A DNA stretch of 64,000 nt from Lysinibacillus sp. FSL W8-0992 (GCF_038008685.1 NZ_JBBOZQ010000001.1:1674001-1738000), one strand, 5' to 3'; shown: positions 1 to 8,535, counted from the first letter of the stretch. A program made the numbers and translations. Notes: a model not told the origin generated them from the letters alone.

Positions 1-1
1 T

Positions 2-526
2 CAGCCAGGGATTGCCCCACAAGGTGTATACCGTACACAAGGTAAAGATAGTTGGGTTGCGATTTCTATCACTTCAGATGAAGAATGGCAAAGCTTATGC
101 CAAGAAATGAATGCACAATCGCTCCTAAACGATGAGCGTTTGAAGACGGCGGCAGGGCGCTTTGCTGCCCATGATGAGTTAGATACTATTATTTCGAAGT
201 GGACACAGCAGGAGACACATCATGCAATTGCGTCACGTCTACAAAAAGTCGGTGTGCCAGCAGGTCCTGTATTGGAAGTGCATGAAATGGAGCATGATCC
301 ATTTTTAAAAAATATGTATCAAGAAGTAACAAGGGAGTATGTAGGGACACATTTATATCCTACATGGCCAATTAAATGGAACAATGAACGTGTTTTACAT
401 AAAGCACCCGCGCCGTTACTTGGTCAGGATAATGAGTATGTGTTTAAGGAGTTATTACAACTTTCAGATGAAGATTATAATAGCTTGCTAGAAAAAAATA
501 TTATCGGCAATAAAATGCTTAGCTAA
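2..526 (+). CDS. CaiB/BaiF family CoA-transferase, C-terminal part (5' end outside window)
   Basis: The reading frame is open from base 2, so only the last ~174 residues are present. They include the segment GKDSWVAISITSDEEWQSLC and later VGVPAGPVLEVHEMEHDPFL, both typical of the small-domain and C-terminal parts of family III (CaiB/BaiF) CoA-transferases. These enzymes move CoA between a donor thioester and a free acid. The catalytic Asp region lies upstream of the window. The gene is followed after 15 bases by two mini-protein genes and then another CoA-transferase on the same strand, so it probably belongs to the same acyl-CoA operon. The substrate cannot be read from the sequence. Confidence 0.85.
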   Translation, partial: QPGIAPQGVYRTQGKDSWVAISITSDEEWQSLCQEMNAQSLLNDERLKTAAGRFAAHDELDTIISKWTQQETHHAIASRLQKVGVPAGPVLEVHEMEHDPFLKNMYQEVTREYVGTHLYPTWPIKWNNERVLHKAPAPLLGQDNEYVFKELLQLSDEDYNSLLEKNIIGNKMLS

Positions 527-541
527 AGCGAGGGAGCGTAA

Positions 542-661
542 ATGACCATTAAAATAGGAACGAAATTCACATGCCCAAAATGTCAAAGCGAATTCATTAT
601 TATGAAAATCGGCGAAGGACAGCTAACTTGCTGTGGGCAGAAGATTAGTGAGAAAAAGTAA
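542..661 (+). CDS. Desulforedoxin-like mini-protein 1 (39 aa, CxxC...CC)
   Basis: The 39-codon frame starts at ATG 542, behind the ribosome binding site GAGGGAG. It carries CPKC at residues 11-14 and CC at about residues 31-32. This CxxC-x(n)-CC spacing, with GxGxLxCCG-like sequence before and after the pair, is that of desulforedoxin, a rubredoxin-type Fe(Cys)4 site also found at the N terminus of desulfoferrodoxin. It likely binds iron or zinc as a small cytoplasmic protein. It sits 15 bases after a CoA-transferase gene and 13 bases before a paralogue, so it is cotranscribed. Function is unknown; electron transfer or metal-dependent partner binding is inference. Confidence 0.75.
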   Translation: MTIKIGTKFTCPKCQSEFIIMKIGEGQLTCCGQKISEKK

Positions 662-674
662 GGAGTGATGTACG

Positions 675-818
675 ATGGCGAATCAATTAGGAAAACGCTT
701 TGAATGTTTGGAATGCGGAAGTGAAGTAATGTGCATCAAATCCGGTGAAGGTTCTGTACAATGCTGTAACAAAAATATGCAGGTGAAAAAACCAGTCGCA
801 TTACCAACAGCGGACTAA
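675..818 (+). CDS. Desulforedoxin-like mini-protein 2 (47 aa, CxxC...CC)
   Basis: This frame starts at ATG 675 after the ribosome binding site AAGGAGTG. It is a paralogue of the preceding mini-protein: both share FxCxxC, a KxGEG turn and a Cys-Cys pair. Here CLEC is at residues 11-14, an extra Cys at 20 and CC at 30-31, followed by a 16-residue tail. Four cysteines in CxxC...CC order suit a desulforedoxin-type metal centre. It lies 16 bases before the tandem CoA-transferase gene and has its own ribosome binding site. Two such genes side by side suggest a hetero- or homodimer, since desulforedoxin is a dimer; that is inference. Confidence 0.75.
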   Translation: MANQLGKRFECLECGSEVMCIKSGEGSVQCCNKNMQVKKPVALPTAD

Positions 819-834
819 AATAGGAGGTCGTTTT

Positions 835-2499
835 ATGAAGCAGCAAACACTTAAGGGCTGTAGAATTCTAGAACTTTCGACAACGCATGCAACGAGTTTT
901 GCTGCTGAATTATTACGGCTGCAAGGAGCCTATGTAGAAAAAGTAAGTTTGAAGCAACCTTTCTTTTGTGATTCACAGAAGGTGCTTACATCATCGGTAC
1001 AAACAGTGAGTGAATGGGATATTGTACTAACGGACGACAGTATGTGGAGATATGCGTGTTTTCCAGAAGCAGTCACAGTATTCATTAACTTTCATTCTTT
1101 TCAAACAGGTGATGAGCGTGAACTACAAGTAAAAGCAGGCTGGCTTAAAGAAAGTGAGCAAGAAACATCCCCTTCTATTGCCATTGGAGGTTTCCCCGCC
1201 TCATTATTAGTGGCAGCTCATATTGCTTTTGTCACAGTTTGTCAGTTACTTGAAGGGCGGCGCGAATCCACAGTAGTGGTGCATGTAGCCTCGATTTTAG
1301 CGAGTGCCCTACATGGTCGACTGTTTACGAAAGAAGAACAAGAGATTGTGCCGATGATGCTAACCCCTGCTGTGGATGGTCATCTGTTCATTGGTGCGCC
1401 AAGTGATGAACAGTGGGCATTTTTAACTCGTTGGGCACAATTAGATTTGCCAACTTGTATGACACAATTTGAAAGACGGTTGCAAAAAAGTGATATCGAG
1501 GCATCACTAAGTAAGTGGAGTTCAAGTCAATTACGGCAAGAGCTAATGACACTTGGGCAAACGTTTCGATTGCCATTTGCTAATGTCCAATCGCATCAGG
1601 AAGTAATACAATGTCCCCAACATAAAAGTAGAGGTTTTATTAAACAACAACGCATCATCCGTTCCCCATGGATCATGTCAAAAGGGCTGGCAGCAAACCA
1701 GCCCTTTTCTTTTACCAGTTTTAAGGAGTTACAAATTGTGGATTTGACAGCGATGTGGGCTGGTCCGTATTGTACACGATTATTTGCAGATTTAGGAGCT
1801 ACAGTAATTAAAATCGAAGCGCCACATCGGCCAGATGGCATTCGTGGTAAGTCGGGGTCAACGCCATTTTTTGAAGAGCTCAATCGCAATAAAAAATCAG
1901 TCATTTTAGATTTGAACGTGGAGGAAGATAAAGAGATACTGTTACGTCTCATTGAAGACAGCCATATTGTCGTTAATAATTTTAGCCCGCGTGTAATGGG
2001 GAATTTTGGTTTGACAGATGATGTACTACAGCTACACAATGCGTCAATTATTCATGCATCGTTATCCGCATTTGGTCAAACAGGACCTTATCGAGATTAT
2101 GTAGGCTATGGGTCCACACTAGAGTCAATGAGTGGAATAGTAGCACAAACATTAGATTATACAGGAACCCCTACGCTACCACTATTTTCAATAAGTGACA
2201 TGCTAGCAGGTGTTATGGGTGCCTTTTCGATTATTCTTGCCTTGTATGAACAAACAACAACGCATGCAGCCTATATGATTGATGTTTCGCAATATGAAGT
2301 AGCGACGATGGTAGCTTGGGTTCCTTATAAGCATACATCTGATGCATCATGTGTCAAAACAATGCATAAATGTGATGACAATATAATAGTAGAAACACCA
2401 AATTCGTGGCAAGAACAGAAAGGAAGAGCCCCTTATTTTGGTGAGCATACAACTTATTACAAGACACATTATTCCAAAGAAAAGAGGGATTCACTATGA
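835..2499 (+). CDS. Tandem-domain CaiB/BaiF CoA-transferase-like protein (554 aa)
   Basis: The ribosome binding site AGGAGG precedes ATG 835. Residues ~1-280 begin with LKGCRILELSTTHATSFAAELL, a weak version of the CaiB N terminus, and include a small-domain-like stretch (GHLFIGAPSDEQWAFLTRW). Residues ~295-500 restart as a clear CaiB Rossmann domain (DLTAMWAGPYCTRLFADLGA, then VIKIEAP). In many family members the catalytic Asp sits in a GYDxxxQAxSG motif; here the equivalent reads GYGSTLESMSG, so that Asp is absent, as in some two-domain relatives. The protein is shorter than two full family domains, so one active site may be built from both halves. It overlaps the next crotonase gene by 4 bases (ATGA), which implies translational coupling. 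Confidence 0.8.
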   Translation: MKQQTLKGCRILELSTTHATSFAAELLRLQGAYVEKVSLKQPFFCDSQKVLTSSVQTVSEWDIVLTDDSMWRYACFPEAVTVFINFHSFQTGDERELQVKAGWLKESEQETSPSIAIGGFPASLLVAAHIAFVTVCQLLEGRRESTVVVHVASILASALHGRLFTKEEQEIVPMMLTPAVDGHLFIGAPSDEQWAFLTRWAQLDLPTCMTQFERRLQKSDIEASLSKWSSSQLRQELMTLGQTFRLPFANVQSHQEVIQCPQHKSRGFIKQQRIIRSPWIMSKGLAANQPFSFTSFKELQIVDLTAMWAGPYCTRLFADLGATVIKIEAPHRPDGIRGKSGSTPFFEELNRNKKSVILDLNVEEDKEILLRLIEDSHIVVNNFSPRVMGNFGLTDDVLQLHNASIIHASLSAFGQTGPYRDYVGYGSTLESMSGIVAQTLDYTGTPTLPLFSISDMLAGVMGAFSIILALYEQTTTHAAYMIDVSQYEVATMVAWVPYKHTSDASCVKTMHKCDDNIIVETPNSWQEQKGRAPYFGEHTTYYKTHYSKEKRDSL

Positions 2500-3275
2500 C
2501 TTATCAATTTATCAATATAGCCAAACAGCAAGGCGTTGCCTACATACAGCTAATAGACAGTAAAACACAAAATGAATGGCATGCACCCTTTATTCAAGAG
2601 TTACGAGATGTGGCTATTTATTTGCGTGATGCAACGGATATTAAAGTAGTTGTTGTCGGTTCGAGTGCAGATGAGTTTTCAATTGGCAGTAGACTCCCTG
2701 CGATTGTAGAGGAAGATGTTCCACAACAATATCAGACAGTATGCCTTGCAACAGAAGCACTTGAACTATGGGCAAAGCTACCATATCCAATTATTATGGC
2801 GATTCATGGGCAATGTACATCATTAGCATTTAGCTTTGCTTGTATTGCAGATATCCGAATAATTGCGGAGGATGTGCAATTAGCGGTACCTGAATTAGCT
2901 TACGGATTAGTGCCAGCGGGAGGCATTACACAGCGATTGCCAAGGTTAATAGGTAAAGGTGCTGCAATGAATGTCTTGCTTGGTCAGTCTACTGTAACTG
3001 CGGAGGAAGCGATGGCGCTAGGCTTAGCAACGATACAAGTAACACGTGAGGAGCTGTGGCAATCGGCTTGTGCAGAAGGATTGCGTCTAAGCGAGCTCTC
3101 TACTTTATCATTACAATATACGAAGGAATGCTTATATCGTGGAAGCGAGCTACCATTTGAGCAAGGCTTACGTTTAGAGTTAGATGTCTATTTATTATTA
3201 CAAACTTCACGTGATCGTATGGAAGGTGTACAGGCATTTTTAGAGAAGCGCAAGCCATATTTTATTGGAGAGTAG
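2496..3275 (+). CDS. Enoyl-CoA hydratase/isomerase family protein (259 aa)
   Basis: This crotonase-fold protein has the usual length. The central segment IMAIHGQCTSLAFSFACIAD matches the oxyanion-hole helix region (normally G-x-GxGxxLAL), and AYGLVPAGGITQRLPRLIGK matches the family GGxxRLPR segment. The N-terminal part is divergent: the usual RPxxxNAL motif reads DSKTQNEWHAPF. Start ATG 2496 overlaps the preceding stop. The gene is 11 bases from a second crotonase. Probable role is hydration, isomerisation or hydrolysis of an acyl-CoA made by the upstream CoA-transferases; the substrate is unknown, and divergence at the oxyanion positions means activity is not certain. Confidence 0.85.
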   Translation: MTYQFINIAKQQGVAYIQLIDSKTQNEWHAPFIQELRDVAIYLRDATDIKVVVVGSSADEFSIGSRLPAIVEEDVPQQYQTVCLATEALELWAKLPYPIIMAIHGQCTSLAFSFACIADIRIIAEDVQLAVPELAYGLVPAGGITQRLPRLIGKGAAMNVLLGQSTVTAEEAMALGLATIQVTREELWQSACAEGLRLSELSTLSLQYTKECLYRGSELPFEQGLRLELDVYLLLQTSRDRMEGVQAFLEKRKPYFIGE

Positions 3276-3286
3276 GAGGAGATGAC

Positions 3287-4015
3287 ATGGAATCAATCGT
3301 TTTATTAGAGCGAGATGAAAATATAGCCATTATTACATTGAATCACCCTGAAAAATTAAATGCTGTTAGTGTGGCGATGCGTGATGCACTGTATGAACAA
3401 ATTTTAGCCGTACAGGCTGACCCTACAATCGATGGCGTTATTTTACGAGGCAATGGCAAAGGATTTTGTGCTGGTGCAGATTTAAAAGAATTTGGCACAA
3501 TACCTTCCGTCATTGAAAAGCGAAAAATTCGGATTCAGCATGATATTTGGGATGAATTCCGTCGATGCTCTAAGCCGATTGCCGCTATTTTACATGGCTT
3601 TGCGGTTGGCTCTGGCATTGAGATGGCGATGATTTGCGACTTTCGTTTTGCAGCACCAAAAACAAAAATTTCTTTGCCTGAATGTGCACTAGGTATGTTA
3701 CCGGCAGCTGGCGGAACACAAAGCCTACCCCGATTAATGCGTCATGGTTGGGCAATCGATTTTGCGATGAAAGGTTATTATTTGTCAGCTGAGGAAGCGA
3801 AGGCTCGTCAAATTGTCACGGACATTTTTGAAGAAGAGCATTTATTTGATGAAGTATTAAATTTTATGAAGCGTATAACGACGTATCCTAAGACAGCACA
3901 GCAAATTAAACGATTAATTTCTAGTGGTATGGATCGATCTTTAGAGCAAGGGCTTGCATTTGAACAAACCCTTGTAAAGGAAAGTTATAAGCAACAGTTC
4001 ATTGCAAATGGCTAG
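3287..4015 (+). CDS. Enoyl-CoA hydratase (crotonase family, 242 aa)
   Basis: A canonical crotonase. NHPEKLNAVS lies near residue 20, the first oxyanion element GNGKGFCAGADLKEF near residue 55, the second HGFAVGSGIEMAMICDFR near residue 100, and ECALGMLPAAGGTQSLPRLM with a Glu at the usual catalytic place. The ribosome binding site GGAGGAGATGAC precedes ATG 3287. It is the last gene of the operon and converges on the IclR gene so tightly that the two stop codons overlap within CTAG (4012-4015). It is likely a working enoyl-CoA hydratase or isomerase in the degradative pathway served by the CoA-transferases. Confidence 0.92.
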   Translation: MESIVLLERDENIAIITLNHPEKLNAVSVAMRDALYEQILAVQADPTIDGVILRGNGKGFCAGADLKEFGTIPSVIEKRKIRIQHDIWDEFRRCSKPIAAILHGFAVGSGIEMAMICDFRFAAPKTKISLPECALGMLPAAGGTQSLPRLMRHGWAIDFAMKGYYLSAEEAKARQIVTDIFEEEHLFDEVLNFMKRITTYPKTAQQIKRLISSGMDRSLEQGLAFEQTLVKESYKQQFIANG

Positions 4016-4782
4016 TGTTGCTTTTCAAGAAAGTCTTGTGTAATTTTTGCTGTATATTCTTGCACGATTTTTTCCATTTGTTCTTTAATGTCATCATTAA
4101 AACGGGAAAGAGGGAGAAGAATCGTTAGCGCGGCTACAGGCTCTTCACTATTTCCCCAAATAGGCGCAGCAACACCAATCATACCATCTGCCCGTTCACC
4201 AAGGCTCCAGGCATAGCCATCTTGCTTGATAGTGGAGAGCTGTTGTTTTAGAAGCTCAATATCTAGGGTTGTTTCTGTATGTTGGATATAGGTAGTGCGA
4301 TTAAAATATGTTTGTAAATCTTTAGGCGACATGTAGGCCATATGTAATTTACCGATAGCGCCGTAATATAATTCATATTCTTCTCCTAGTGGAGTGGTTA
4401 CTTTTAAGGCATGTTCACTTTCAACTCCTGATAAAAAGAGGTGTTTATTACCGGAGCGTATAGATAAGTAAACAGACTCCTTTGTTGTAGCTGCAAGTTC
4501 CACCATGTATGGCTGGGCAATAGAGACAATATCTGGCGAATGAAAGCGATTGACGATTTGGAAAATAATTGGCCCTGGCTGATACGTTTTATTTTCGGAA
4601 TTTTTTAATAGCATACCACGGTCAGTTAACGTAACTGCTAAACGAAAAGCCGCTGTTTTACTAATTTGTAGCTCGCGCTCAATATCAACTAGCCCGATTG
4701 ATTGGTATTTTAAAAATAATGTGAGTAATGAGATGGCATTATCCACAGTGCTTAATCGGTGGACGGTTTTAGTATTATCCAT
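4012..4782 (-). CDS. IclR family transcriptional regulator
   Basis: The N-terminal winged helix reads STVDNAISLLTLFL...IERELQISKTAAFRLAVTL, as in IclR proteins. The C-terminal ~180 residues match the IclR effector domain (VYLSIRSGNKHLF, YAWSLGERADGMIGVAAPIW). I take ATG 4782 as the start, 8 bases after AAAGGTG on the minus strand; a GTG three codons upstream has no spacing for this site. The protein would bind a small acid or its CoA ester and control neighbouring catabolic genes. An inverted repeat over the promoter (4810-4828) suggests autoregulation. Adjacency to the acyl-CoA operon makes that operon the likely target, by inference. Confidence 0.92.
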   Translation of the reverse strand: MDNTKTVHRLSTVDNAISLLTLFLKYQSIGLVDIERELQISKTAAFRLAVTLTDRGMLLKNSENKTYQPGPIIFQIVNRFHSPDIVSIAQPYMVELAATTKESVYLSIRSGNKHLFLSGVESEHALKVTTPLGEEYELYYGAIGKLHMAYMSPKDLQTYFNRTTYIQHTETTLDIELLKQQLSTIKQDGYAWSLGERADGMIGVAAPIWGNSEEPVAALTILLPLSRFNDDIKEQMEKIVQEYTAKITQDFLEKQH

Positions 4783-4809
4783 AGTTTTCACACCTTTCCG
4801 TTTTTAGAA

Positions 4810-4828
4810 AATTGCGATTATAGCAATT
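4810..4828 (-). promoter_or_regulatory. Inverted repeat overlapping a -10-like box upstream of the IclR gene
   Basis: AATTGC-N7-GCAATT, a perfect 6-bp inverted repeat, lies 28-46 bases upstream of the IclR start. A TATAAT is present on the minus strand at 4822-4817, inside the repeat. A bound repressor would block that promoter, which fits autorepression by the IclR protein. No transcript or binding data are available here. Confidence 0.45.
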
Positions 4829-4871
4829 AAGTACTTATTATATATATATGTTGCTCGAAATACAATATTTG

Positions 4872-6395
4872 TTATGAAGAATGATAAAGTCGCTCACCAG
4901 CAATCCATGTTTCTAATACTTGCATGTTTTGGAGCTGATAAAGGGTGCAGTTTACAGGATGTTGTTTAACAATAATAAAATTAGCGTCAAAGCCTGGTGC
5001 AAGTTGCCCTATTTGGTGTTGCTCACCGATAACTAAAGCGGCATGAGTCGTATAAAGGTTAAGCGCATTTTGTCTTGAAACAGCCTCTCGTATATTTACT
5101 TGTAAGCCATTTTTACTTTGCCTTGTACATGCAGCATGCAAACCAAGCCAAGGGGAGATAGGCGCAACGGGTGCATCTGAACCAGCTGCGACTGTTATGT
5201 CATGTTGTAGTAAAGAATTCACTGGATAGAGCCAACAGTGTTCATTATCGTCTACTTGCTGTAAGTACCGATCTCCATGAATATCGATAAACGGAGGATT
5301 TGTGACAACCTGTATTTGGTGTTCATGTATCATATCGAAAAAAGCTTCGGGACATAAACTTAAGTGTTCAAAACGACAAATTCCGTTTACTTCAGGGAGT
5401 TGCTGACGTACTGTTTTTAATGCATCAATAGCATGCCAAACCATCTCGGGATTTACAACATGAATTGCAACAGGGCTATTTGCGAGAAATGCTTGTTTCA
5501 TCATTTGTACAATGGCATCCTTTGTAGGATACATTTCTGGCATTGTCTCCAACACAATTTTTAAGGCATTCCGTTTAAATATTGGTATAGGTTGTAGATG
5601 ATTTGCTAGGTCATCAAAGTGTGGGCTACCGGTCATCCAGTGAACTGGAATTTTCCAAAAGTGTTGAGCAGCTTTTTTCCATATTGCAAGCTGAGATACT
5701 GATGTAGTTGGAGATGCATCACAAACAGTAGTAATCCCTAAAGATAGAAGCTTTGCTTGTAAAGCTTCTATGCCCACTAACCACTGTTCTTCAGGTAATT
5801 TCGGTAAAACAGATTCATTTAGTAAAGCATCTGCTCCATGAATAATACCTGTAGGCTGTCCAAGTGAATCAAGCTCAATATGGATGCCGTCATTAGGATG
5901 ATTTTCTAAAGCTTGTTTGAAATAGTCCCAACCCTTACTGTTTAACACGGATGTATGCCGCGTTACATAGCGTACACGGATTGGGTGATTGGTAGAAAGC
6001 TCATCCAACATTGCCATAGATAAAGGTTCTATATGGGGGAAATGAAAAGGATGATAGCCATTAATACGAACCCAATTACCGTTTGGAATGGGTGAAATTT
6101 GCTTACGAAGATATGCAAAAAGTGCCTCTTTCGTTTCGTATGATGTTGGTATATGTATACTAAACTGTTCGCTAACCATCGCTTGTAAGTGACAATGTGC
6201 ATCGATAAAACCAGGCAAAATTACCTTTTGCTGTGCATCAATACTTATTTTAGCTTGATAGGGTGAAGAATCATTATGCCCAAATAGAGCAATGATTTTT
6301 CCGTTATGAATGGCCATACTTGTAGCGATTGGTACAGACGTTGATTGTGTTAAAATAACGGCATTATAAATAAATAGATCGATTTGTTGTACCAT
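4872..6395 (-). CDS. Amidohydrolase family protein, YtcJ-like
   Basis: About 507 residues. The metal-binding signature GFIDAHCHLQA lies at residue ~65, and the C-terminal GSDAPVAPISPWLGLHAACT resembles the SDxPVxPxxP segment of YtcJ-like amidohydrolases. The C-terminal GQLAPGFDANFIIVKQHPV is the usual beta-sandwich closure. ATG 6395 is chosen because AAAGGAG lies 8 bases upstream; an ATG 18 bases earlier overlaps that site. It lies upstream of the IclR gene on the same strand with an 80-base gap, so partial cotranscription is possible. These enzymes hydrolyse C-N bonds in cyclic or formyl compounds; the substrate is unknown. Confidence 0.88.
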   Translation of the reverse strand: MVQQIDLFIYNAVILTQSTSVPIATSMAIHNGKIIALFGHNDSSPYQAKISIDAQQKVILPGFIDAHCHLQAMVSEQFSIHIPTSYETKEALFAYLRKQISPIPNGNWVRINGYHPFHFPHIEPLSMAMLDELSTNHPIRVRYVTRHTSVLNSKGWDYFKQALENHPNDGIHIELDSLGQPTGIIHGADALLNESVLPKLPEEQWLVGIEALQAKLLSLGITTVCDASPTTSVSQLAIWKKAAQHFWKIPVHWMTGSPHFDDLANHLQPIPIFKRNALKIVLETMPEMYPTKDAIVQMMKQAFLANSPVAIHVVNPEMVWHAIDALKTVRQQLPEVNGICRFEHLSLCPEAFFDMIHEHQIQVVTNPPFIDIHGDRYLQQVDDNEHCWLYPVNSLLQHDITVAAGSDAPVAPISPWLGLHAACTRQSKNGLQVNIREAVSRQNALNLYTTHAALVIGEQHQIGQLAPGFDANFIIVKQHPVNCTLYQLQNMQVLETWIAGERLYHSS

Positions 6396-6477
6396 AAGTT
6401 GGCTCCTTTCCATAAGAAGTGCTATTATCTTAACATAAAAAGACAGAATAATAGAATAATTAAGCAGGGGTGTAAAA

Positions 6478-7452
6478 ATGCAAAATCAAAAGCTTTTAAA
6501 TTGGCAAGTTGTTACATTGCCGATTCCTTATGATTTACGTAGTGTTAACTGCTATGTAATTGAAGAGCCTTCTGGAATTACAATTATTGATACAGGTGAC
6601 GATAATGCTGAGTCGAAAGAAATATGGCGGCAGGTCATTGGTCAACGACGAGTTAATCGTGTACTTATCACACACTTGCATATTGATCATTTTGGCTTGG
6701 CAAAATGGCTCCAAGATGAGTATGAGACAACTATTTGGATGTCTCAACGAAGTTACGAGGAATTTACGAGCAGACGGGAACGCTTTGAAAACGGAATTAC
6801 TGAGGATGGAAGTTTATCTTTTCTGGCTGATTATGGGATGGTGCAAGATAAAGAGGCATCTGCGGTATTTAATCGATTCGAACCATTCCAAGTACATGTA
6901 GATGTTATTTTTTCGGAGCATCAAATGATTGAAAGTGAAACATTTAATTTACAGCCAATTTGGACACCTGGACACTCGCCAGATCATTATTGCTTTTATG
7001 AAAAAGAGGCAGGCGTGTTATTTTTAGGTGATCATTTATTAGAAATTATTAACCCGATTGTTATGCCTTCTACACATATGCAAAATCCTCTTGCCTTATA
7101 TTTAGCGACATTTGAAAGCTTAGGTCAATTGAAAATTCATGATGCATTGCCGGCACATGGGACACAAATTGAAGACTTTAATGAGCGCGTATCACGATTG
7201 ATGGTTCATTATACTGACAAATGTCAGCAAATTTTAAATGCAATACCTGAGGATGGGGCGACAGCACACGAAATTACGAATCAGGTATATGCACATAAGC
7301 CTGCAGAGCTTCGAGGGGCTGCATTTATTCAAGTGATTACCTTTGTACATTATTTAATGGAACGCAATTATTTAGTACGAAAGTGTAAAGGTCAAAGTTA
7401 CAATTTTTATCGAAGCAGTTTGACAGTTGAAAAGCCATTTACACTTTGTTAG
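6478..7452 (+). CDS. MBL-fold metallo-hydrolase (324 aa)
   Basis: The dinuclear metal motif THLHIDHFG (HxHxDH) starts near residue 64, followed by TPGHSPDHYCFY with the third His, LFLGDHLL with the bridging Asp and PAHG with the last His. All canonical ligands are present, so a working glyoxalase-II-like hydrolase is expected. The C-terminal ~80 residues (AHEITNQVY...YLMERNYLVRK) look like the small winged-helix-like extension of several MBL-fold hydrolases. The start ATG has AGGGGTG upstream. It is divergent from the amidohydrolase gene with only 82 bases between starts, and codirectional with the LysR gene that follows. The substrate cannot be named; thioester hydrolysis would fit the neighbourhood. 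Confidence 0.9.
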   Translation: MQNQKLLNWQVVTLPIPYDLRSVNCYVIEEPSGITIIDTGDDNAESKEIWRQVIGQRRVNRVLITHLHIDHFGLAKWLQDEYETTIWMSQRSYEEFTSRRERFENGITEDGSLSFLADYGMVQDKEASAVFNRFEPFQVHVDVIFSEHQMIESETFNLQPIWTPGHSPDHYCFYEKEAGVLFLGDHLLEIINPIVMPSTHMQNPLALYLATFESLGQLKIHDALPAHGTQIEDFNERVSRLMVHYTDKCQQILNAIPEDGATAHEITNQVYAHKPAELRGAAFIQVITFVHYLMERNYLVRKCKGQSYNFYRSSLTVEKPFTLC

Positions 7453-7569
7453 GCGTATGCGCACTATATTTTTCATGATAAATTAAGTGTATTTTTGCCG
7501 ATATGGCAAGAATATACTTATTTTTATTTTTGTCAAAAAACTAAGATAGTTCTTTTCTTAAATAATAAA

Positions 7570-8535
7570 ATGGTAGATTATGCTAAAATTAATGTAAATA
7601 GTTTCATATTGGATTTTCAGAAGGGGTGCATAAAAATAGATATTAGGAAAATTCGCTATTTTATAATGGTCGCAGAAGAATTGAACTTTAGTCGTGCAGC
7701 AGAACGTCTCAGAATGGCACAACCTCCTTTAAGCCAAGAAATTCGTAAATTGGAAGAAGAATTGGGCGTACAACTTTTTCATCGTACAAAAAGAATGGTT
7801 GAACTGACGGATGCTGGAAAGATATTTTTAGCAGGGTCTCAACAAACGTTGTTGCAGTTAGAAAGAACAATAGAGGAAACACAGCTTGCTGCTGAAGGTA
7901 AAATAGGGAACTTAGTAATCGGTTTTGTCGATTCCACAGAAATTGTTATAGAAGTGCTGAATGTATTTCGAGAACGCTTTCCTAAAATCAATCTTATGTT
8001 GCGTGAAATGACAACGGAGCAACAAATAAAGGCACTTAATGAAAAACAAATTCATATTGGATTTATTCGGTCTAACCAGAATAACGAAATACTATCTTCT
8101 GAAGTTTGTTCTGAAGAATCTTTAACAGTAGTTTTACATCAAGATCATCCTTTTGCCAAATTGTCCGAAATTCCAGTCGAGTTGTTAATTGGTGAACCAT
8201 TTATTTTGTTTCCGCGTCAAATGGGCTCAAATTTTTATGATTTAATTATTAGCTACTTTTGGGAGCATGGCGTAAATTTAAATGTAGTTCAAGAAGCTAT
8301 TCAAATGCATACAATTGTTAATCTAGTTGCAACAGGAATGGGCGTTTCTGTCGTCCCTTCGTCTGTAGAAAGTTATAAACGTCCTGGTGTTATCTATAAA
8401 AAAATCCAACAAACTACACCAAAAGTAAACCTATATGTTGGATGGAGAAAGAATGAAACATCTTCAGTTGTAGAACAGTTCCTAACAGTTGTTAGAGAGG
8501 TATATTCGCTATTACATCTAGACCATCAAAAATAA
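7570..8535 (+). CDS. LysR family transcriptional regulator (start codon uncertain, probably AUA at 7636)
   Basis: A typical LysR protein: the N-terminal winged helix reads IRKIRYFIMVAEELNFSRAA followed by ERLRMAQPPLSQEIRKLEEE, then a two-lobed effector domain ending near 8535. The homologous protein start aligns with IDIRKIRYF, where the first residue should be Met; here the codon is ATA (7636-7638). AAGGGG at 7621-7626 lies at good spacing before that ATA, whereas the in-frame ATG at 7570 used here has no visible ribosome binding site. From 7636 the protein would be 299 residues, the usual family length. It may regulate the upstream MBL gene or the catabolic cluster; this is inference. Confidence 0.85.
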   Translation: MVDYAKINVNSFILDFQKGCIKIDIRKIRYFIMVAEELNFSRAAERLRMAQPPLSQEIRKLEEELGVQLFHRTKRMVELTDAGKIFLAGSQQTLLQLERTIEETQLAAEGKIGNLVIGFVDSTEIVIEVLNVFRERFPKINLMLREMTTEQQIKALNEKQIHIGFIRSNQNNEILSSEVCSEESLTVVLHQDHPFAKLSEIPVELLIGEPFILFPRQMGSNFYDLIISYFWEHGVNLNVVQEAIQMHTIVNLVATGMGVSVVPSSVESYKRPGVIYKKIQQTTPKVNLYVGWRKNETSSVVEQFLTVVREVYSLLHLDHQK

